Shown here: positions 1 to 15,400 of the stretch, piece by piece
How positions within the stretch are numbered: position 1 is the stretch's first letter
Layout: each line of letters begins with the position of its first letter
Origin: Larimichthys crocea
Lineage: Eukaryota > Chordata > Actinopteri > Sciaenidae
Assembly (NCBI RefSeq): GCF_000972845.2
Contig: NC_040012.1
Location: 12,398,930-12,462,929, forward strand
Reading direction: 5' to 3'
DNA: 64,000 bases
Notes under the pieces: generated by a model
What the model saw: only the letters and a program-made list of their open reading frames with translations
Told to the model about the DNA's origin: nothing
Databases searched by the model: none
Position numbers and translations under genes: made by a program

Positions 1-105
1 TTGAACTGGTTGAAGGAAAGGCCTACGTAACTCAGCCTCTGGAGGGAACCCAGCTCGTTGGGCAGCTCATCGAGACTGTTGCCGTCCAACAGGAACGTCT
101 GCAAA
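1..105 (-). CDS. phlpp1: PHLPP1 exon 6: leucine-rich repeats, cut by the window edge
   Basis: The acceptor is ccttttctaag|TTTGCAG... on the minus strand (exon starts at 105). The frame reads [20 protein letters not shown] and then [15 protein letters not shown] to position 1. This continues the LRR array of PHLPP1. The exon's 3' end is outside the window. Confidence 0.92.
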
Positions 106-1929
106 CTTAGAAAGGAGCATGAGATTAGGCGATTGACCTCATTGATGTAAGCGGTGATAGGCGGGGTGGCATATTATCAAGGATTTTTCCTTATTTGCAC
201 AGATTGTGTAGCTCGGGATCAGTGACATTGTGCCAACTAGGACTTTCAGCACTCATAATCAGTACACCCTTTGTCCAGCAGATGGCAGTAGCAGCATAAA
301 TCCCTACTGGCCACTTCAGGAATTTACAGGCATACCAGATCATTCCTGCAGATTAACTTCTCATCTAGCCATGTTTCAACCCACATACCTGTAAGTATGG
401 TAAGTTTTGAATGAGCTTTGCATAAGGCACATGTGCAATCCATGTGTCAGTACTGCTTGCATGACTACTCTGACTCTCTTCATCCATGTATCCCCCATAG
501 TCATAGTGGGGTAAGACAGAGTAATGCATTAATTATCTAATTTATTTAATTTTATTTTACATATTTTTACATTTTGCTGAGACTCCTTTAAAGAGCAGAG
601 TAAAAGGGCTTTTCCTTAGGCAAGGGGGCTGATACTGGAGCCCAACCAAATCTCTAAATATTTGAGCTTTCCCATGGGAGAAAAAAAAAAAGAAGGTTTT
701 CAGCCAGCAGAATCAGATTTGTTCCATCCTCTTAAAAATGATGGCCTAGAAATAAAAAACAAATTGGATTTTGTGGGACAGAGTATGTCACTGAGTAATT
801 CATTTCAAAAATCTAATTCAGAGGTTGATCAAAGAGACATCTGTGTGAGAAATGCAAGCTCAAGTTCGCAAAGGGAAAAAAAGGGAGATGGTGAAAACTG
901 GATTGTGCACAACAGATTGGCTCAATTAGAAGCTGAACAAACTTTTTAAAAAAACGACAGAAAATATATCAATCATTGTCGCTGAGTAAGAAGGTAAAGG
1001 CCACGGCTAAGGCAAAATGTCACGGGCAAACACCACAGATGATCAGGGCAAGTCATGTTGTTGTTTGCTCACATACTGAAAACTAGCAAAGTACACTATG
1101 GTGTTTGTTATGACATGTGCTTGTTGCTAGGTAACGCCCGCATTTGGCTATGTACACTTTTGACACTCAAACCCACAAAAATGCTCGTTGGTTTGTGAAA
1201 AGGTTCGCTGGTTTGTCAGCTCTGAGGTGGCATCAGTGCAAGCAAAAAATTGCCACCAACTCAGCAGCAGAGACCCGAGTACAATAAGTGCAAGAGTTGG
1301 ACGATGACCAACAACACGAGCCAATAGTAGAGGCAGAGGTGAGGTAAACACAGAAGACAGAATCGATAGAGAAATAACCAACAAAGGAAGAACAAGTAGT
1401 GTATTTTGAATAGGGCTGGAATATGCCTGAACTTTATATTCAGCAATATTCAGCCTCTGAGTTGATCAAAGATTTAGATCTTGCAACATGAATACAATGA
1501 GCTCTCATCATGCATCAGGTCTGTATCCTCACTTACTTGGCCATGGCTCCCACAGAGCTGGGGACAGAGACCAGGTAGTTACAGCTGAGGTTGACCTCCG
1601 TCAGTGTGGGGATGTCACAGATAGCCAGAGGGAACTGACCGAGGTGGTTGTTGGACAGGTTGAGGCTACGCAGACGAGAAAATCTGAAAACGGAGAAGAG
1701 AGGAGAAGAGAAGGGAAGAGAAGAGAAGAGAAGAGAAGAGAAGAGAAGAGAAGAGAAGAGAAGAGAAGAGAAGAGAAGAGAAGTATAAGCAAGTGATTGG
1801 ATGTGTAGTTGTATCTTGTCAACATGAATATTGCAAGACAGTAGAAGATATTCATAAATATTAATGAATATATCCATTGGCACTGTAGCTTACACAGTAT
1901 AGCTTATACAGAGTTTGTTTATGTGAAAT

Positions 1930-1972
<43 letters not shown>

Positions 1973-4900
1973 GTTAGATTAAACACACCCATAAACAAAG
2001 CCAAAGCCTACGATGAAACCTTCACGTTTTATTGTTGGGCAAACAAGTGCAGCATTGACGTCTGTGTTGTTCATTCAAACAACAGTGACCAGTGGCATTT
2101 GGAGTGGTGTCCTATAGCAGAGGGCTGACCTTCACAAGGGTTAGCCCCTCAGGGGGCGAGGGGGTGGAGGGGTAATGGGAACAAGGACTCTCTGGACTGT
2201 CTTTATTTATCCTTCCACACACATACACAGACACGCAACCTGTTATCACCTATCATGTGTACAGTGAGAGAACAGCTATGGCAGCCTAGAGATGGGCAGT
2301 GCACCATATAAGCACCACAGGCTGGAACAGCTGCTACAAACTGGCAGCACTTGAACTCCCTCCCTCCTATGCACACACACCGGCTCACAGGTTGCGCACA
2401 CATGCACGCAATATATCATGGCGATGGAGAAAAAGCCAACCCGAGACGTCAGGGCTATTGATTAGGGTGGCCAAGTAATTCCAGCTGAGGGTGACTCCTG
2501 CAGGCAGCGAGTCGGGGGTGTGTGGGAAAATGTCAGCCCACCATTAAATCAACCTCTGCAATCTGCTGAGTAATGCTCATGCCCTCTCCCCCAGAGTCTC
2601 TCCTTGTCTGTGTCATGCTGTTCCATCATGCCATGCTCTTACTTCATTTTTACTACTGTCCTTGTGTATCCAAAGTGGCACTAATCATTTTTATTTACAG
2701 TGGATCAAACGACAAAGGTGTTGCTCAAACTGACAGAGCTACGGAGCCATTTGGCCTCTTTTAGCTCATTGTTTTGGTTTCCTGCCCACAGCTCCACTTT
2801 CATCTGCATAATTTTTCAGCCTTTCTGTCAGCAAAATATAAATTCCAATAAACCCACCGTAATTCTCCCTGCGCAACGCCAAGACAAAGTAAAGACAAAG
2901 ACACCTAGCTGGTGAACATAACAGATAAGGAAATATATATATACACACCAAAGCCAAAAGGAGAGTGAATAGATTTACAACATCCCCAGATAAAGTTAGG
3001 AATAAGCTAAAAAGCTGGGCATGTTTTTCAGGAGATAGTGAAGTGCAAACAAGAGGTAAAGGGAGAGTGAATATTATGACTTATGTTCATTAGATGAACA
3101 GAAACAAAACTATAAATGAATGCTTTTAGCTTTTTCAACATCTTTATCAAGAGATGAAATGTCCATATTGTTACTTTTTTTAAGCTTCTTCTGTTGCCAA
3201 ATAGCAAATAAAATAATATTTAACCCAATTTGAACCCTCTCTCCTGGCCTTATATGTCCACTTTCATTTAATATTTTGTCTTTCTGCTGTTATTCAGTCC
3301 AACTTTCCTCCCTCTGCATTTCCTCATCCCCTCATTTGCTTGCTAAACTATACATACATATGTAAATAAACAGGCCAAAGGTTCAATCATATGCATGGAA
3401 CGTCAGATATTCCCCATAGAGAGTTGTGACCTCTCTCTCGCATAGAAGAAGCATGCTGGGAAAGAAAGTCCCATGCCATAGGAAAGAGCTAGTATCCCAG
3501 ACAACTGATTTATGCATATCTGATTAGGAAATCACCCACTAGTTAGGATTTGGCCAGGGAGAGAAGAGGGAGAGGCATGTGGCAGGTTCACACATTCCAT
3601 TCCTCTTGGAAAAATTCAAAGCACAATGACCCCACGTTAGATGTCAGAGAAAGCCAGTGTTTATACTGAAACAAAAACAGACTCTCACACAATTGTCCAC
3701 ATCAAAACATACACCCACATTCATGAAGGCTGCACACAGAGTATTATTGTTCTTGACTCCAGCTCTTTAGACTGCAGTCTCTCAGGGCCGAAGTGAGTAC
3801 TCAAGTAACTCCCGCTACATGTTTCTGTCAAAACGTATCTATCCTCAGCTATCCATCTTTTTTTTTTTCCTCATTACTGACCTCTTTTTTTATGTCCTGC
3901 TGGGTCAAATGTGGATGAGCCTGCTTAGATTTGGCAAAGCCAAATGGATGTTATCTCGCTTGACCAACGGGGGAGCTGTACGTCACTCACTCATTTCCCC
4001 CCCCATCGCTTTATTGGCTTTCTGACTCCAAAAAATTGAAAGATGATACAGAAAACGACTGTGGTCGGACAACGTGAAATCCTGATCTCCTGCTCATTCA
4101 TAATTTTCTCTCAAGAAGACGCACGATCATACAAACAAGTACACATTCCTGTCACTACAGCCAGCTTAAAAAAACAAAAACACAAACACTATACTGTATC
4201 GTGACTCTGTGTGCACTGACCCCAAATCAGTAGCCTGCGGCCACTTTCTTGCTTGTACTCTATACAAGCATCTCTCTCTTCCTCTGACACATACAGACAC
4301 TCCATTCTGCAAACGTTAAGAACACATACTCCATCATCAGATTCACGCGATTTACTCGATAACACGATAATCTTCAAAAAGAAAGGCTGTGACAGGCGTG
4401 CACATGCGCCACTCTGTGTGTGAATATAAATACATGTGCACACACACACACACAGGAACACACACATACGTCTTGGCTGTGGGTTTTAATCTGGGACCAT
4501 GATAAGCATGCAGCAGATGGTGCCCACAGAGAGAGAGAGTGAAGGAGGCCAGGCACATTAAAAGCTTCCCTGCAGCCACATCTACCCTTCTGGGCTCTGG
4601 GCTCATTTGGCCTTGCCTGGTATAGCGGAGCCCTGGCTCGCCACTTTGGTCCCTGCGTGCCAATGGCCCCGGTCCTAGACTGCTCAGGTCGATGGCTTGA
4701 AAATTGCAGGCAAAAGCTAAAGCTGTCCGAAACCAGCCAGCCATGACCTGCTGCGTTCAGTGAAGCCTCACAGTTTAAGTGTCTCGTCTCTCCCCTCCTT
4801 GTACAACAGGCTAAGCTCAGCTCCTGTTGTGCCCAAATTATGGTACACTTTGCTAAACCGTCCCATGTCTCATCTTGCCTGAACCAGCCCATCCAAACCA

Positions 4901-7900
4901 CCGTTAACTGTCTCCTCGCCCCCTCACGTCCGTCCACTCCTTTCTTATCTTTCACTTCTTCCTGCTCTTCCTTATAGTTTAGTCTCAGGTGTGTTTACTG
5001 TAGATTTGCGACAGGCATTGTACCTCTGCAGCTGCTGCAGCCGCTGGTCTGCGGGCAGGAAGTTGTGTTTGAGGTTGAGGTGGGTGAGGTCCTGGCTGTA
5101 GAAGAGGTTGGGAGGAAGTTGTTCCAGGCTGCAGCAGGACAGATCTACCGAGTTGATTCTCTGGGACACCATCTAGATGGAGGTGGGGAGGGAAAAAGAG
5201 AGTGGAGAGGTAACAAAGAGAAAGAGAAACATGGGATTACTTTTACCACACAAGACTTTACTGGTTTACTGTGTGTGTAGCCTGCTGCTAAGGGGTCAAA
5301 TGTCATTTAATGGCCAATCTCCTTAGGATTAGGGAGTCAGGAGGGGGAGTTGAGGGAAAGTCCAACGGGTTAACCTCGCCCATTACATCACTGTGTAATC
5401 TAATTAACTGCACGTTTGCAGAGCAGTTAACCTGATCATTTGTTAGTCAAATCTACAGACACATACAAGCTGCTATCTAAAACGAAATGACAGCCTAAGT
5501 GTCCGACTCGTCTTAAAGGAGAAAATCCACGCTCTGTGAACTCGGGCTTTTCAGAGCGCAGTTAGCTAGAGGCTCAGCAGTCGTCACTGGGGCACGTGTC
5601 CCCTCTATCCAGGCTTCTATTCTGAGTGGCCCTCTGGGTGCTGGTGACATGCATGTCCCTGTTAATATTTAGAAAAGAGGTTTTCTGGCTATGGCCTACT
5701 TGACTTCAAATGAGAAGAAAAGGAAAGAGAGCCATGAGTGGTGTTTATGTGTTTGAGTGCACCCAGAGACATTTAGGTTACACACTACAGAGCGCAGAGC
5801 GGTGAAATATGCGCAGTTTGAATCTACTCAGCTCATAAACAGGCGAAGGGATGGCAGCGAGGCTGCGTTTTCATACTTCGACTCGCAGTCACGCATGTTC
5901 TAATACACAACACAGCTGACCCGTGAGAAGCGCCTGGGAGCACATGCTTATGTTCTCTCTTCTCTTTCTCTTTTCTCTCATGCACACACACAAACACACA
6001 CAATACCTTGGCAGCGTGTCTGTGCCAGCGCAGGTGCTCCGTGAAACTGTCAAAGCTGACGTAGTAGGTTTGACTCTGAGGCCCCGCTGAGCTGAAGGCC
6101 AAGCAGTGATTGTGCTTCTTCACCTCCTCCACCTGCAGAACCACACACACACACGGGAGTGACATTACAGTCTGAAACACTGACATCTCTGACCTCTCTC
6201 TAAATATAAACGATAACCCCAACGCCTGTAGAGTTAGAGTCATGAAATTAAAGGAAACAGAGAGGAAAAGCTGACACGTGGACGTCTCAATAGAATAGCT
6301 GTTACTTGAAAAAAGCTCCTGTTGAAGGAAACAAGACAGGAATGGCTGCAGGGTAGATAAAGTCAGTCAACCAGAAGCACACTCATGAAAATATATAAGG
6401 CACGCATGATCATATAATGATGTGTGTGTGTGTGTGAAATGGCTTCTTTAGACACACAAAGTCACACGAGCACATGATCTCTGTGAATGAATGGCTGACT
6501 AGTTTTGATGTCTGAATAGAACACTGGCACGCAGACACACAAACTCGTCACACACACGGACGCATGCAGAGGCAGCGCATGGACGAATGGTCAACTAGAG
6601 GTCATGTGTTGTGTGTAAAATGTTCAGAAACTGGGTGTGGCGAGGTATGGAGTGCCTTTTGTGTCAGGCAGACGGGAAGAAAGGGCTTTTCAGGAGAGCA
6701 CACAGAGCTTACTTAGCGGCTTTGCAGATAGGCCGATCTATAAAGCAATAAACGGATAAAGGTCATTTTAAAAAAAGGAGGCACTTTAGGAAAAGAGAAG
6801 TAAGGCTACTCGATTGCTATAACAGTGTCCCATTACACTTAACACTAGAGCAAGTCTTGACTCAGATTAGAAATGGACAAAAGCCTCCCTGCAGAATACT
6901 GAAAACATTTTGACTATTAAAAACTTGGCTTGCACCGTTTCTGTCTGACCTTGAGCTAAAATGAACAAAGGAAGCATTGCTGGATGTCACACTAAAAAGG
7001 ACAAACAGTTGTTGAAGGTGAAATGTCATCAAGGACAAACTTCACTGCCCAGAGAGACATTTGCAGAGGGTAATAAGAGTGACTTTGTCAAGTCAAGTAA
7101 TATGGCATTACGATCATTTATGATCCAAAGCGTGAATTACATAACATCACCATAAAAGATAAGGATGAGAAGAAAAAAAAAAAGTTGTGTGCCCTGTTGT
7201 CGTTGTTGCTCTGTGACTTAGACATACCTTTCCTCCAATGAGCGGCAGGATGTGCATCTTCCCTGTCTGGCTCTCCTTGACAGAGGAGACGATGAGGCAG
7301 GTGCCGCACAGGATGACCTGCCGCCTGGTCCAGCGGTTGACCGGTAGCTGGAGCTTCCCTTTCCGAACGTTGTATGTCCCTGACAGCTGGACCCGCTCTG
7401 AGCTCTCGATGCTTTGAGGCTTCCCTGGAACAAAGAGAAAAGAGACATTTTGTGTAGTTAGCACTGTAGACCTTGAGACAAACCTTTCAAGTGCTGGAAA
7501 ATAATGAGCACAACAACAGTGAATACAATTCAAGTTTTATTTCACAGTAATTTTTAGAACGGCGTGCAAACAAAGCAAGAGTCTAGTCTAGCCATGCACA
7601 ACTCTGAGGCTGAACGCAGTTGTGCTTTGAGCTAGATGCTGATGTCAAGCACTCAACACAAAGCACAGCTGAGGGAAAGGCAGATGTTTGGCCATAATCC
7701 AAAGTATTTTGCATATTCTTGCACAACTGTACAGCTCTTTCATTTAAATAACTAATCTACATATTGGTTTTTTTTATTGTCTTCATATTTTTTCATACCT
7801 TATTGTCTATTTTCTATTTATGCTGCTTGACTTGCCGTACCTTCATCTTCATATTGTTTTGGACAAGAAAGAAGCAAAGAACATTCCTTGTATGTGAAAA

Positions 7901-10900
7901 TCTCTTTGGCAATAAACCCCAATTCTGTGTCTAACTCTGATCCTGTGAGTAACATGAATATTTCTACCAAACGTCATGCCAATCCATCCACAGTCTTTAG
8001 GGGTCATCATCAGGTGGGCATGAATGTCTATCTTTGACCTGCTGATGACGGTAGACAAAACGTTAGGGGATCAACAAAGTCTATCCTCTGTGGACAATGT
8101 CTGTACAACATTTCGTGACAATCCATCCAATAGTTGTTGATATATTTCAGTCTGCCACCACGGCTAAAAACTAATCTGTGTAGCTATCCACTAAATAATG
8201 CCACAAAATGAGAAGTACACCCTCAGTGGTTAGCAGGAGAGCTCATACCACAATGGCACCACAATACAAAGATCTAAATGCATTCAGTGCAACAGTCAGC
8301 CTTGGATGTCCTACTTTGCACATGGAATTGAATAGGCTGGATTTTCATTCAGCGCGGCTCTACATTAATAGAGTCTCAAATTCAATACCAGGTGCACCTC
8401 TTCTAAATTATGCGCTTACAATTTCTGAGCTGCCTTTATTCAGCCTTACCCATCTGTCTAGCTCTGCTCTATGCGCTGTTCTCTCGCTTCACCGCCAGCC
8501 TGCCAAACCTGACAGTCAGGCTGCTTATCAGGCGTTCTGTCAGCCAGGCTGTCTTATCGTTCTGTCTAAACATCCACCTGCTTTCTGTCTACCTCCACCT
8601 CCGCAAAAACCTCCCCGGGCTGCCATACTCTGCCCCCACTCCCTCCCTGTCGTTTCTCTCCTATCTGTCCGGCCGCATGGCTTTCGGTTTCCTCGTCCTA
8701 TCTATGGTTTTCTGTTTGTTTTTTTTTTAACCTCACTGTTTTCTCATTGGGCAAAGAGATTCATGGAAATTTTCCTTTCCGAGCGACAGATGGCTTTAGA
8801 AAATGTCTCACATCCCGTGGCCTACTGTAAAAAAAAAAATGGCTGCATCCATCTTGGACTGTGTCTTTCACACGTATTTCACTTCACTTCCAAAACACAC
8901 CGGTCCAAGCGGAGCGGAGGGTGGAGGTGAGTTAAAGACAGGAAGAAAAAGAGTCAGTAGGGTAAGCAAGTGCGAACTTGCACACGCTCTCATGGCTTTA
9001 AATAATTCAGGTCTTTCACATGCTGACTGTCAGGCCAACGCAGTGGAGTACTGTAGAGCACACTGCTCTCGTCCAACACACTCAGCAGAGTTTAATAATG
9101 TTCTGACCAGATGTCTGCTTATTGGAGCTGATGTAGCCAGACCCGAGATCATCACAGTGTATACATATTCAAATCTATATTCACTAACGGATACGCTGCT
9201 GAATTCCCCTTGTCCAGGAGGTAGAGTCTTATACAAACTGGCAATCTATTGTTAAATGTTGATCAAGAGTCATGTTTGACTACAAGGATGGGCTGTTTTG
9301 GTATGCTAATACAGCATACATGAGTGGCAGGCATGCAGAGGATCACAAGGCTACCACCAAGACACGTGTGTGTGTGTATGCATGAGTACTACTACGTGCA
9401 AAGATGCCGCCGTCTTACTAATTAAATGTTCTGCGAGAAAATGAGAATACGGCTCTGTCGACTGTAGAGTTGAGACGCACGAGACCTTCCAGACGGCATG
9501 CATAACACTGTACTGCAATCTGGCATTAATATTTATGCTATATGCAATATATCAAACTCAAGAAACAATCTTGATATTTTGCATGTAACAATAAAAAGTA
9601 ACCATTTGTGTTAAAACCTGCTTTAACACAGGTGGGTGGTTCTAGAAAAAAATATATATTTGTCTTACTCCTTTAAGTGAAGGACTATTTATAAACCTGC
9701 CTCGAGGCGATGCCAACTTAAATATGGTCCTACAACAGCAAAAGCAGTTCACACTGTGCACAAAGCTGTGAAGCTATCTATAATATCCTGTATATGACGA
9801 TGTAGGTAGCATAAAAGCACACTTCTCTTTTTCGTAATTTCTCTCTGTTTCCCTGGCAGTCTGCCTCGACTTCACAGCGGTGATCAAAAGCTAAAATAAG
9901 TTAGAGACGTACACGGATGTGTTTTAATGAGTCATCAGGGTATAAAAGACATCTGTAATATTTCAAATTCTTTGTTCTTATTCTTCCTTTACAGGTTTGT
10001 GCTTCAAATTCTCCCCAAAAGACTGATTATGTTTATATTATATAATAAATAAAATGCCTCATTAAGAACCTGACAGGCATATTAAACTATTGTGATTACA
10101 TGAAGGAGAAATTCTTACCGCCCCTATCCTGGGACAGAGGATCTCTGTGCTTCACAAAAAAAGTTCAGTTAACATGCTTAATATTTTCATTAGTACCAAA
10201 TCCCATGACATGAAAATTTTGGCCTTTCCAAATTACAGCTTACATGGATAAAATATCAAAATTAATGGCATGACATTTAAAGAGCCATAAAGACTCAAGG
10301 TTTTGTTTGAGGAGCTGCATACATAATAATACATCATCTCTGTCAAAAAAGCAAATTATGTTGTATTGTCAAAGTTTCTTTTTTTCCAGGGTTGACAAAT
10401 TTAGAAGCTATTTGAAAGTCGCACGTTTTGTTTTGTCTTAGTGACACTGTATCCAACACCTCCAAACTGTCCTTCCTCTTCTCCACACTCATTTAATTGC
10501 ACTCCAGAAACAAGTGGAGTGCGCAGCGAGCAAATTAAACTGCAGGTTTTTATCTCTTTATAAAAAGGATCATCATTATTGTCCACTCCACATGAAATGT
10601 GATTCAATGACTATTTGTATCACTGTGAGTATGTACACTCGTGTGTGGTATAGGTGATGGCCAAGTGCTGAATGTGCTGAATAGGATGATGTTTTAAAGA
10701 ACAGAGGGAAAGTGAAATGGAGAGTGGAGGAAAAGGCCTACAGAGAACTTTATTTTATATATTTTATTTCATAGTTTTGACCATTATTTTTATGAAGTAC
10801 AGTGAAATTTCACCCACCAACTGATTACAAGGTAACTTTAAAACAAAGAGCACAGGTTAGCCACACAATCAAAGCGATTAGACACATTTTAACCAAATCC

Positions 10901-12369
10901 AAAATCATGTAACCTCACTAACTTATTTGGAAGTGAAGCTGTTCCTGGTTGTTTCCTGGCATAAATCCAAACTAGCGCGCATAGTTATACACACAAATAG
11001 TTTCACAAGGCAAGGGACGAATATAACAGGTGTCCACTGTCATTTTCACTTCCAAATAAGGGGGTCAGATAAGTGAGTTAAACTGGGGACTGAAGTTTCC
11101 TTTAAGAGGAAACATGGAGAAGGAAAGATAAGGAAGGGAACTGAAGATATGATTTTTAAAAAGAGAAATATTTGCCAGTATTAACCTAAAAAACATAACT
11201 CTAACAGTAAAAGATTCATATTATCCTGTTGCTCTTTAGGTTTTTTATATAAAAATATAAGGCTTGTACGTAATGGTTTCTTGTTTTAAGCACATAAACT
11301 GCATCTAAAATTAATGTATCTAGTCCAATCCTAAATAAAAGAAAGAGGAAAATGAAGACATAACCATAACAGGTACACCGAAATCCGATATTGCAGATTA
11401 ATGCCAAAGTCTGATCAAGTATTCTTGAATCCAAGAGCTCTCATCCACCAAATTTCATCCAAATCCATGTGATATTTTGCAGACAGAGACACAGACCGAG
11501 CGGTGCGACAGAACAGACTGGTTACCCCCTTTCCAACTTCGCCGGCTGGCAGAGGTAACCAGCAGGAGCATATTTTCATGATTGAGCTTAGGAAGGGGGT
11601 ATGTGTTGCATTAGACAAATTATTCACAAGCTTTTAGCCTCAATATGTCACATGGGCATATTCCTACTATTTTTAGGCCTTTTGTTGGAATGTGCTCTCT
11701 CCCACACGAGCATATGCACAAACACACGCGCCCTACTCCTCCTCCCTTGCTGACATCCACACACACACACACACACTGACACACACACTGACACAGTGAC
11801 AGTGATTAACCATCTCCATATGTGCATCCATCTAATTGCGGCCCCCCCCCCCCAATGTTGATGGACCAAAAACAGAAAGAGACTTTGCAGAGGGTGAACA
11901 ATGCAGACAGCTCGAGTGGGCTGCTTTTGTGATGAGAGTTAGTTTAAAAAGCCTCTCCTGTGTGGATGTTTGCCGTTTACAACCATCTTGCACGGACGTG
12001 GGATGACGCTGACGGAGGCAAGCGCTTCAAGTCTGGAACCATGGGAATGCACGGCGGAGGAAGCACGGAGATGGGTGCGACTCCCACGTGAGCATCCTGT
12101 TTACAGGGGTGAGCCGGCGGAAAGCAGGATCTCTTGGTAACCCTCCAGGAGGGGAAGGAAATTATAAGAGACGGTTGCAACACGGGCCACCTACACTCGA
12201 AATATTTTGAGCAACGATGTTAGTCATGGTGGACATCCCATAATCTATCTGGGTGATGCATAAGGTGTGAATTTAAAAATAATAGACAGGCCCAAGCAAG
12301 GTGGGGGTGTTCATCTGCGGAAGTCATAGTCTATTCCTAGACCTACTGTATGTGGGAGCAGTACTACTA

Positions 12370-12405
<36 letters not shown>

Positions 12406-15400
12406 GTTACTGGAGATGGCTTCCTTCCTTTTTCCCAAGCTCAGGAAAAGAGTGTTTCCTTTCCAATATCCATGTGTGTGTGCACCCCTGCTGCTCAAAC
12501 AAGCACACGCATGAATACACACATGCTTGTACAGTGCCTTATATTACTAATCTCAGTTTCAATGCTGGAAAGTATTCCCGGAGAAACTTAAAAACGCACA
12601 ATCAGGGACTCAAATGTAAAACAGAAAGGGGAGTACACCCGTAAATCGTAAAAAGGTTTCAATAAAATTGATAGTGAAATATGATTGGCTGGGAGATGTG
12701 CTTCATATTTAATTTTCCTTGTGTGTGTGTCTGTCGATCATTTTATATTTTACTGAAAAGATAAAGAAACTGAAACCGCACTGAGGAAGAAACTTTCAAA
12801 ATGATTCATCCTGCAAACTATTTTAGTTCACTGCTGTGACAATATGGGGAAGCTGCGCTGTGCATTTTTAGTTCAATTAAAGACTTTAAGCATGTGAAAC
12901 ACACATCATTGGTTTCAGAATGAGGATGAGGATGTGAAGCAGCTGTTGCCAGCAGTGCGCAACTGATGTAATAATACCTCTGAATATTAAATTATTATTG
13001 AACAATACAGTATTTAATCTATATAGTATATATATGTTGTATTTTTGTCAAGTCAACCAATTTGACAAACAACTCTGGATTGCTTAATGTCAGTGTGTTT
13101 CCCAGCTGCCCTCCTGCTCTCATTATCCATCAGAGTTAGTGATCTGTACTCACGGCTGACCTCTCTCCATCCATCTCCCACCCAACAGATCAACACTTCT
13201 TACTTCTGGCTCTTCCCAGCAATAACAAGGACACATCCCTGGTTAATCCGTGCTGCCCTGGTGAATGCAATCCAACATCAGCACACCTCCACTACAGGAC
13301 GGGGCATGCCGTACCGGAGGGCATCGATGACCCACATAAGTCACAGCGGAGCACAAGCATGCGCAGACACACACTTGGTTATTCTATAGGCGATGGCAGA
13401 TGTGATGTACTGGATGGCAAGACGCTGGGACTTATATTATGAATGTTTCTAAGCCTATACAGAGCATCTCTGACATATTTCGAAATGTTCCTCAACTGAA
13501 GCATCTCATTAAAGACCTAACTCGAAGGAAGCATCTATAAGATACTAACTTTTAGCGAGCAAACTGGAGTTGAGGAAAGTTGGGGGAGACGGCACATAGA
13601 GATAGATGTATGACAGAGTGATGCCAGCTGTTACTCTGCGACACAAATAGCTGCACTGTCCTCCTGTTACAAAACACACACATACACGCACGTCAGAATG
13701 CATCTACTTAAAAAAAGGTGTGTGATTGCAGGCAAGGGAAGGATGTGCTTCCCATGTTTGCCCAAATTGCTCCACCCTTATTTGTCTCTCTCTCTCTCTC
13801 TCTCGCTGTGGATGACTTGAGGTGATTACTCAGATCCAAAGCGACAGGCCGTGTTAAGCCAACTGTCTGCTCAGGCAGCAGTCGACCAGCTTCGGTGGAA
13901 AGTGGCAAAGGCTATCACGGGTGATGGGCTGCTCACTCCACTTACAGCAATACTCTACATCTTTCTTGGCGTTACACTTTACCTCTCCGCACCTTTCACA
14001 AACGACGCATGTGTCGAACTGTGAACGGAAAAAAAAAACAACTGCCGTGGGTTTCCATGGAAGGCCAATTAAGCCCCCCAGCTGATTCACAGTTTTTTCG
14101 GGAGAGGAATGATTAGTAGCTTCTTAATCCTACAAAACATCAAACATCCCTCCCAGATGTTCTCACACAAATGAGTCCACAGAGACAGAAGAGGCTGCCT
14201 CCCCTCTGACTGAGGAGGTGTCGATGTGTGAAATGTGAAAAGCTGTCCTTTGTGTGAAAGCGATAAGAAGATGAGGTACGTGTTTGCATGGGAAATAAGT
14301 GAGATGTTGATGCATTATCACGGTGTGATCATTTACACATGCCTACATGTCATGCCATGTTCTCTCCACTTTAAAAACAAATAAATATTTCTTTTTAATA
14401 TTTTGACTGTCAGGGAGGCAACGAGTCGAACAAAATGTTCAGGAGTCAAAACATCAACAAGGACGAGCCCGGGAGAACTTTGACAGCTACACTATGCCAG
14501 TCTGTCAAGTTTGTTCACTTGGTCTAATACTTTGGTCCACACTGAAATATTATTGGATGGGTCGCCCTGAAATTTTTTCCACACTGATGGTTCTTTTGAA
14601 ATTTTCCTGATTTTGGTTTTGAGTGAAATGTCTCAGCAACTGTCGGTGCAAACATTCATGTCTCCCCTCACGACTACTGTAATAACCTTTGTTTTTTTAA
14701 AATACTAATAGCATAAGCTAAAAATCAACATGTTTTCATATTGATATTAGACTCTTAGTCTTGTCTAAGTAGCATTTATTGTTGTATTTTTGTCCAAAGG
14801 GGCTTTATTGATATACATCAACAGCGTAAATTGGTCGTGTTTCATGGGTTTAATTCACAATTTTCTGTATATATATATAAATAAATAAATAAATAAATAT
14901 ATAAAATTGTATAAGTGTATTAATACAAACTCAGCTCAAAAGGTGCAGTAAACAACTGTGTCTCTTTAGTATTTGGACAGTGCCACAAGCGATAGATGCT
15001 AGATAGGTGTTTATTTAATCCATGTTGCAGCTTGCTTTCATTATCTCTTTAATTAATAAAACAATGAAACATGATTAAGCCGATATGCTACAACACATCG
15101 TATTAATTACCTGGAATGCACTGAAAGAATATCTACCAAATAATTCAGAATACTGTGGCTGACTGTGCGCGTATTTAGTTCTCAAGAGAGTTCGGAGGAG
15201 TTTCACTAGGAAAAGCTGAGTGACACAGCTTTGTGCTCCTGTCTATTGTAACATCACTCAGCTTAAACAGCTCAGTCGAGGTGATGTTTTGGCTTCTTTT
15301 CACCCTTGTGCGCACTCCTCTCAGCTGGTGGTGTAGTATTAGGGAGCCGAGCCAGACAGACATTTGGGTTCAGGAAAAAATATGCTGCTGTGGCGCAAAA

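Larger units (their letters stand above)
1684..5023 (-). other. phlpp1: PHLPP1 intron 4
   Basis: The intron contains the AAGAG and CAGA microsatellites listed separately. Otherwise it has only low-complexity and CA-rich sequence. A locally GC-rich stretch at ~4500-4950 is open in several minus-strand frames. It shows no splice logic or conserved motif, and I see no gene in it. Confidence 0.8.

Noticed and set aside
4374..4955. 193-codon minus-strand open frame, with a second minus-strand frame overlapping it
   Set aside because: It falls between PHLPP1 exons 4 and 5, does not join them in frame, and shows no conserved motif. Two overlapping open frames point to composition.
8208..8930. 240-codon plus-strand open frame in PHLPP1 intron 1
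   Set aside because: It translates pyrimidine-rich sequence with a second overlapping open frame, has no domain, and lies antisense inside an intron. The low stop-codon content explains it.
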